64,000 nt of DNA from Eutreptiella sp. 'Long Island Sound 2002' (taxonomy: Eukaryota; Euglenozoa; Euglenophyceae; Eutreptiales; Eutreptiaceae): contig OZ038392.1 of assembly GCA_964036045.1 (NCBI GenBank), forward strand, positions 26,106,663-26,170,662, written 5' to 3'. Shown one piece after another: positions 58,666 through 64,000 of this stretch. Numbering within the stretch: the stretch's first letter is position 1; the number at the start of each line of letters is the position of its first letter. Below the pieces are notes generated by a model that saw nothing but the letters and a program-made list of their open reading frames with translations, searched no databases and was not told where the DNA came from. The translations under genes were made by a program, and so were the position numbers.

Positions 58666-59074
58666 TCGTTCAACTCAACGAACTGGTTGTGGTCGTTGAG
58701 GAGGGTGCTGCAGCACTGGATTGGAAGTGCGGCTGGTGCTGGTCAGCCGGTGGTTGTGGAGGTGGTTGACGCGGCCTTGCTGGTCGGCCGATGGGACTCC
58801 GGGTCGGCCGATGGGGCTGATGCAGGAGTCCTGGTCTGTGCACCTCTTTCACGGTTGCTGCGCGGTCAGGGCGATGTTCTGGACGGCGCTGCAGGCTCCG
58901 TGACGAACTCGGCGCTGTCGCTGAGTGGCGCTGCGAGCCGCTGCGCTGCGCTGCGAGACGCTGCGCTGCGCTGCGAGCTGCGAGCTGCGCCGCGCTGCTG
59001 CGACGCGCTGCTCGGGGTTGGTGGCCCCGAGTGGCACGCGAGGGCTGGGTAACCCCGCGGCGGTGAAACGCTTT
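58666..59074 (-). other. G2 leader between 5' LTR and first frame
   Basis: Non-coding, GC rich, with imperfect short tandem repeats of GCTGCGA / GCTGCGCT (about 58925-59010). The bases right after the LTR on the minus strand are AAAGCGTTTCACCGCC, not a TGG-type primer site, so the primer is unknown. There is no start codon context of note. Confidence 0.55.
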
Positions 59075-62020
59075 TGACGCGTTCCCGTGGGGGGCCGGCC
59101 ACGGGACGCTGCGGTGACACGCACAGGTGAGCAGGCAGGCAAGGCACTACGCTCACAAGGGCATCAATACGCTCGTGTCATGTGACAAAGCGTTTCAGAA
59201 TCCTTGCCACTCTGCAAAGAGGGAACGAAAGTATGTACAGCAACACATCAGGATATGTACACATGGGGTTAGGACTGGACTGGGGTAAGGGCATCACAGG
59301 ACCATAGACACTCAGTCCCAACTCATATCCCAATCCCAGGTCCGACCCTCTCAGTGGCTGATGGGGGCGGGGGCTCAAACACAACCCATGCCCTGCTCAG
59401 TCCGGACCCTGAAACCCTGCCAATAGGGGGGGTGTATCGCCCAGCCACAGGCGAGTTCCTGGGAATCAAGCGGCTCCAGGGCCAACCGACAGTGGCTCCC
59501 TATGCTCCCTTAATGGCAGGTCCCAACTCCACTCTGAGCCAGAGATATGGCCCCGCCATTATCACCCAGGAGTTGGTAGCTGAAAATGGGCTGTTTCAGC
59601 CCAAACTGAAATTAACTCAAAAATCCCCAAAATTGACCCCTCGTCTGGACCCGCCAGAGGTAGGGACGAGGAAACTGACCCTATGCCCTTCGAGTACGAA
59701 CCCCCTGGAGCCCTCACCCAACCTGGTTCCCTCTGAGGTCCCGGCATCAGGGCAACACGGATGAGTCATGTGGGGTCATGATGCCAAAATCACCAAAATT
59801 GGCGTCATTCCCACGCGTGGCTCACCCGGCCAAGGTAAGGCCAATGGCTCACAGGGTAGGAGGCAGGACCTAGGACTTATATCTGAGTGTACAACTTGAA
59901 TTTAGGTCCGGGCTCCCTATGGGCTTAGAGAAATGGGGCCGCCAATTGACCACACGGAAGGGGGAAATTGGGGTCCCAAAATTGGGTCATTTTGGCTGCC
60001 TGAAATGAGCCAAAATTCGGTGTGCTCCCAATAGTATATCTCCACGCCGGCTTGGAGATCGGATCCGCCATTCCATACGTGATCCACCGGAAGTCCAACG
60101 AAGACTCCCATGCCCTTGGCTCTCAAAGATCTCCATGCCACTCGGCGTGGTGACGATCCCAATTGGGTCCACAAATGCAAAAATGGCAAAATTGCCCATA
60201 CTCAATTTGGCCTAGCGCCTTAACGAAGGCGGCTCCGCTTCGCCCACGTGGTGTGTGGACCATGGGGACCATTACCCATAACACCCATGTCATATATGGT
60301 CCATTGGTCCATGCGTCCGGCGTGCACGAGGGTTAGAACATAGTGCACGGCGGGCAGCAAAAGTGGAAAAATGCTCAAAATGGCCAAAATTGCGCACACT
60401 CATGGTTAGGGCAAATGAGGCACATGCCCGACTCGGACCGGAGTGTGCCATAGAATTGGTATCAAGTCATATATGTCCAACATATCTTTGGGGCGTCGCC
60501 CAACTCCTCCGGTATTGGGAATGGCAGGGTCGCCAAGTGAGCCCATGATTTGGGATGGTCCCAAATCGCCAACATGGCGACCACGGTATGCCAAGCTCAA
60601 GAGGAGTTATTCGCCGGGTCCAAGATATGTTGGCGACCGAAGTATGTACCCTCATAACATACTTGGGTCATGATGTCAATTGAGCGCAACGTTGAGATAT
60701 ACGTTCGCCACTTGACATCATGACGAGCCGAAAACGGCAAAATTGGCACAAAGATACACAAAAGTGCCTTGAAAGGCGCGCAATTATATTATAATATCTT
60801 TGGCTTGGATCGTGCAATCACTTAATCCTTCTAAACACAATGACTTGACACCAATGACCTTCGATCCCACATATGTGCTCCACTTGGGGCGCCTTGAAAG
60901 GTTACGAGCGCTACTTCCCAAGTGGGCACATGAAAATATGGAAAATTGTAAAACACACACCTTGCTCCCAACGCATCGCTTCGGGATCACCACACAAGCT
61001 TCCCTTCACGAAGATTAGGCTTGCAATTGACCGTAGGGAGTATGGAGAAGGGGCTTGCACAATATGAGGTCCATTGGCGGGTTTGACTTGGAGCAATGGA
61101 CCCGCCAAATGGGCACGCAACACAACACATGGCACATACCACATATTGCCCCAAAAGGTAGCTCCCACCACGATATGTCATGCCCCTCCAAGGGCATAAC
61201 TTTGTGTCAATCGCTCATAGGAACTCAAGGAGAGTTCCTATGCAACACCAACACTTGCGCGCTACACTCGAAAGTTATCTTAACGCACGCAATATCATGG
61301 CCAAAGAGTTATAACGCAAACTCTACCCTCTTGACCATGATCCATTACACTAGCGCGCACGTGTGGAGACGCAGGGCATATAATGCTTCCTAAATTACGT
61401 CGGGAGTATTGTGAATACATCCCACGTTTCCTTATCGTAAATCCTCGCAAGCAACACGAGATATGACCTTCACAAGTGGCCTCACGAATCAAATTTGTTT
61501 TGCCCATATCTTTAAGACAAGTGGAGGGCAAGAGAAAAGGGAAGTTGATTCGTGCATAGGGAAGCACGTAGGTCCACTCGAAAAAGGTCAAATCAAGTGC
61601 GGGGATGTCGAAGTCGAAAATCCGATTTCGACATTCTGAAAAATTCGGATTAAGGTTGCGAGTATTAATTATGAAAATTGCGGAAGCATCCATGCAGTTC
61701 CTGGCGACTTTGGAGCCTTCGTGACGGATTGCGTTAGAATTTCCATTATAAACAGTTAAACTGGCGGTTACGGTAAAGTCGCGAGCCAACCGCCAGCAGT
61801 CAAAACAGTGAGTATCAGAACGGAAGCGTAAAATTTGACGGAAACAATATGAAAATAAAACCCTGTTGATTCCTGATATTCTGATATACAAATCTCCGCT
61901 GGCGGTGCATCGGTTGCCGATGCGGGGCTTCACGGCACGGAACACGCCGTACATGAGGTTAGTGGACCGGAGACCGGTTGTATGCCGTAACCTGGCCATG
62001 GGGTTCTGGGTACCGCTTCA
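59075..62020 (-). repeat. G2 5' LTR
   Basis: 2946 bp, the same length as the 3' LTR and roughly 99 percent identical by eye. It begins TGACGCGTTC on the plus strand, ends TACCGCTTCA, and is followed by GTAA. It contains the same inverted repeat (about 60667-60722) and the 234-codon minus reading (61999-61295). Confidence 0.92.
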
Positions 62021-64000
62021 GTAAGGCCAGACACAGATTATGACTTGGCCAAGCAACTGAATTCAGAAACAGTTGAAACGTAGAACAACAATAAGTGGTA
62101 GAAACAATTGAGTATAGGGGTCTTGGGGTGGGAGACCACTAGGCTTAACCTCCAAGGCCTAAGGCATGAAATGCCTATTTTATTTCGGTATATCCTCCAT
62201 GAAGGAAGGTACCTCCGCTCAATTGAGTGGTAGGGGTGAACTTCATGGGGGGGCTAGGGTTATAACCCTAGTTACTTTGAGAAAGTGTACTTAAAGCTTC
62301 AAAAGAGGGATAAAAATACTTAAGTAAGTCTTAGCATCAACAAAAGGGTTTTAAGGGGGGCTTGGCCTGGATCAAGCCCTCCAAGAAAGACATGGTAGTG
62401 ACTTTTTCTTGCTATAAGTGTGCCTGATGTCAAGTTGGTGTCTACATAAGCTATTGAATTCTTTTGAATGGGACAATCGAAAATGGGACACATTGCTTTT
62501 TGGTCTGGAGATACCGTTCACTAGCGTGTGGGTGTCAGGTAGTTCGCAACCTTGGAAGACCATCGGTGCTGTTTTTTGCGGGCGTCTTTCCTCTTCGGAG
62601 CTAGAGTCGGCTTCCAAAAGTGGGATTTCAGCTTTGTCTTCATCAGTAGATTAGGATGGTTGGGTAGACAATGTATGATCGGGGCGTACATGGCCATTGT
62701 GAATCAGGTTGCGCACAATTTGGTAGGCGTCATCTTGCAGAACCGAACTTGGCAGTGGGACTTTTATGTCGTCGGCGCCACTGTGTTCATTTTGACTTGA
62801 ATATCCACGGCTCGGTCTTGTTTCCCAGTAGTTTACTGGGGCGCGGGCCTGCTTCAGTGGAGATTGCTTGTTGTCTTGATGGGTGTCATCGGATTGTGTT
62901 TGCCAAAATCTTCCTCTTGGTTGGTTTGGGCTCAGCGTGGGGGGAAATTGCAGCAATGGTAGATCGTGAGTTGACACATCTAAATCTTGATCTTCAATAA
63001 TGTGCCGTGGTTGTGCAGCAAGTCTTCTAAAATTGGCTGTTCCTCTGAACTCTCCTGCTTTTCTGTCTTGTCCCACGGCACTTCACTTCTGCCTTTGAGG
63101 GGCGTTGATCAGCTGGAGAGGGGCTTGGATTAACTCTGTCTCCCTTTTGCCTCGGGGGGGGTACGTAGTTTACGCAGTACCTGTTCAAATTGAGCCTCCT
63201 CTTCTTCTTCCCTTGCCTGTTGCTGTGTTTTGCGGGCCCCAAGTGTGTTTTTGTCTGTTTGCGTTCGCACCGTGCTCCGTTCTTGGTTTGTCTGCTCTCT
63301 GTTGTCCCTCTAGTGTTGCGTTTGCACCTATGCCCGTTGATGCTGGGCCGGAACTGATGCCCCATGATGCTGGGCCGGAACTGATGCCCCCCGACGCTGG
63401 GCCTGTACCTCATAGTTTGCTCTCGGGCAGTGGACACCACCCGGACACTTCATGGACTTGGTGGTATAGCATCGTCCTCTCTACTGTTACATGCTGGGGA
63501 ATGTTCTTGGTCTCTTCCCGAGCATAGGCACTGATGCAGTCCATGGGTCCATCTATGTCTGCCATTTGTTGCTGAGGTGTCCATCTGTTTGTTTCCGTTT
63601 GTTTTTCGCTGCGCACCTCGTGTTGGTGTTGTTGGTTCGGCTTGTTTCTGTAGGGGAAAATGGGGGGAAACCTGTGTGCAACCTATTGAAGCGTTTTCGT
63701 GACCCTCCTGCAAAGCACCGCAATTTCTGCAAGAATCGAACATTTCGTGAGTCGGTTTAAGTTGCTTAAACTGTTCTAAGGCGTTAGCCACAGGCCTTCG
63801 AATCTACATAGATGCCTGTGAAAACACGGAAAAACAGTGAAATCTCACGTATAATTACAAAATGGGGCACAACAGCATAAATTTATTATAAAAACTGCTA
63901 TTTTAACATAAAAATCGGCAATTTTAGCTATTGCTCTGTAGCCTTCGTAATCCCATTTTACATCATAAATTGCGCTGTTCAGCGCACGTGCGAGCCACAG
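62021..64000. other. Sequence beyond G2: probable rest of G5 LTR, then unassigned DNA
   Basis: It starts with the GTAA target duplication. The DNA is AT-richer than the satellite part and has no intact gene. Two minus-strand readings in the same frame (63076-62651 and 62617-62372) are separated by TAA and resemble one decayed low-complexity protein (Ser/Glu/Arg/Gln rich). Another minus reading (63440-63027) starts with 9-residue repeats, GGHQFRPSI / MGHQFRPSI / NGHRCKR, from 27-bp DNA repeats near 63330-63395. The last 200 bp are very AT rich. I cannot say where G5 ends and host DNA begins. Confidence 0.4.
62372..63076 (-). pseudogene. Decayed hypothetical reading frame
   Basis: Two stretches of 141 and 81 codons in one frame, separated by a TAA at 62651-62653. 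The composition is polar and Gln/Ser/Arg rich (for example ADSSSEEERRPQKTAP, TQSDDTHQDNKQSPLKQ) without a recognisable domain. It lies upstream of G5 on the same strand and might be part of that element or of an older one. It may equally be chance in low-complexity DNA. Confidence 0.25.

Larger units (their letters stand above)
44860..62020 (-). mobile_element. G2: complete Ty3/gypsy-type element with 2.9-kb LTRs and chromodomain
   Basis: 17161 bp: LTRs of 2946 bp at each end (minus-strand TGAAGCGG...CGCGTCA), a purine tract at the 3' LTR, pre-gag, gag and pol frames, and GTAA on both sides as target duplication (44856-44859 and 62021-62024). The LTRs differ at roughly two dozen positions. 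It is inserted in the presumed G5 LTR. Pol has one amber codon in integrase, so this copy is probably inactive without suppression. Confidence 0.93.

Overview
The window is eukaryotic repeat-rich DNA. I see no host gene, rRNA, tRNA or bacterial operon in it. Nearly everything is retrotransposon or satellite sequence. One non-LTR (LINE-type) element and five LTR elements can be separated. The domain content (chromodomain integrases, tRNA-iMet-type primer sites, AP-endonuclease LINE, poly(A)-tailed retroposition scar) suggests a large, retroelement-loaded genome. The GC-rich, protist/algal flavour is an impression only; the sequence does not identify the species.

Left part (1-22336). A non-LTR retrotransposon lies on the minus strand and runs off the left edge. 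Reading leftward it has ORF1 (CCCH zinc finger, then a region resembling an ubiquitin-specific protease), an AP-like endonuclease, a reverse transcriptase (YIDD) and the first residues of a probable RNase H. It is broken by three in-frame stops and two frameshifts. Immediately 5' of ORF1 sit about 31 tandem 212-bp GC-rich units (8060-14745), then a 2-kb spacer U1 (14746-16735), a second array of about 16 units (16750-20234) and a second spacer U2 (20235-22336). This resembles a LINE 5' region made of promoter-like monomers, duplicated in tandem.

Right part (22357-64000) is a nested stack of LTR elements. The oldest, G5 (minus; gag and protease, 39536-44541), has been hit by G4 (plus, non-autonomous, 40275-42566), by G1 (minus; 3'-truncated, internal 22357-25693 with a 5' LTR split to 25694-27897 and 38658-39535) and by G2 (minus; complete, 44860-62020 with 2946-bp LTRs). 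G3 (plus; complete chromovirus, 27898-38652, 532-bp LTRs differing at one base) inserted into the G1 LTR with a 5-bp target duplication. LTR comparison ranks the insertions: G3 youngest, then G2 (roughly two dozen differences in 2946 bp), then G4 (about 3 percent).

G3 and G2 are autonomous Ty3/gypsy-type elements: gag, protease, RT, RNase H, integrase and a C-terminal chromodomain. In G3, G2 and G5 the gag and pol frames are the same and are separated by a single UAG, which suggests translational readthrough as the Gag-Pol strategy of three different elements. G3 also carries an adenine-methyltransferase-like NPPF domain between protease and RT, and G2 has an eroded version of it.
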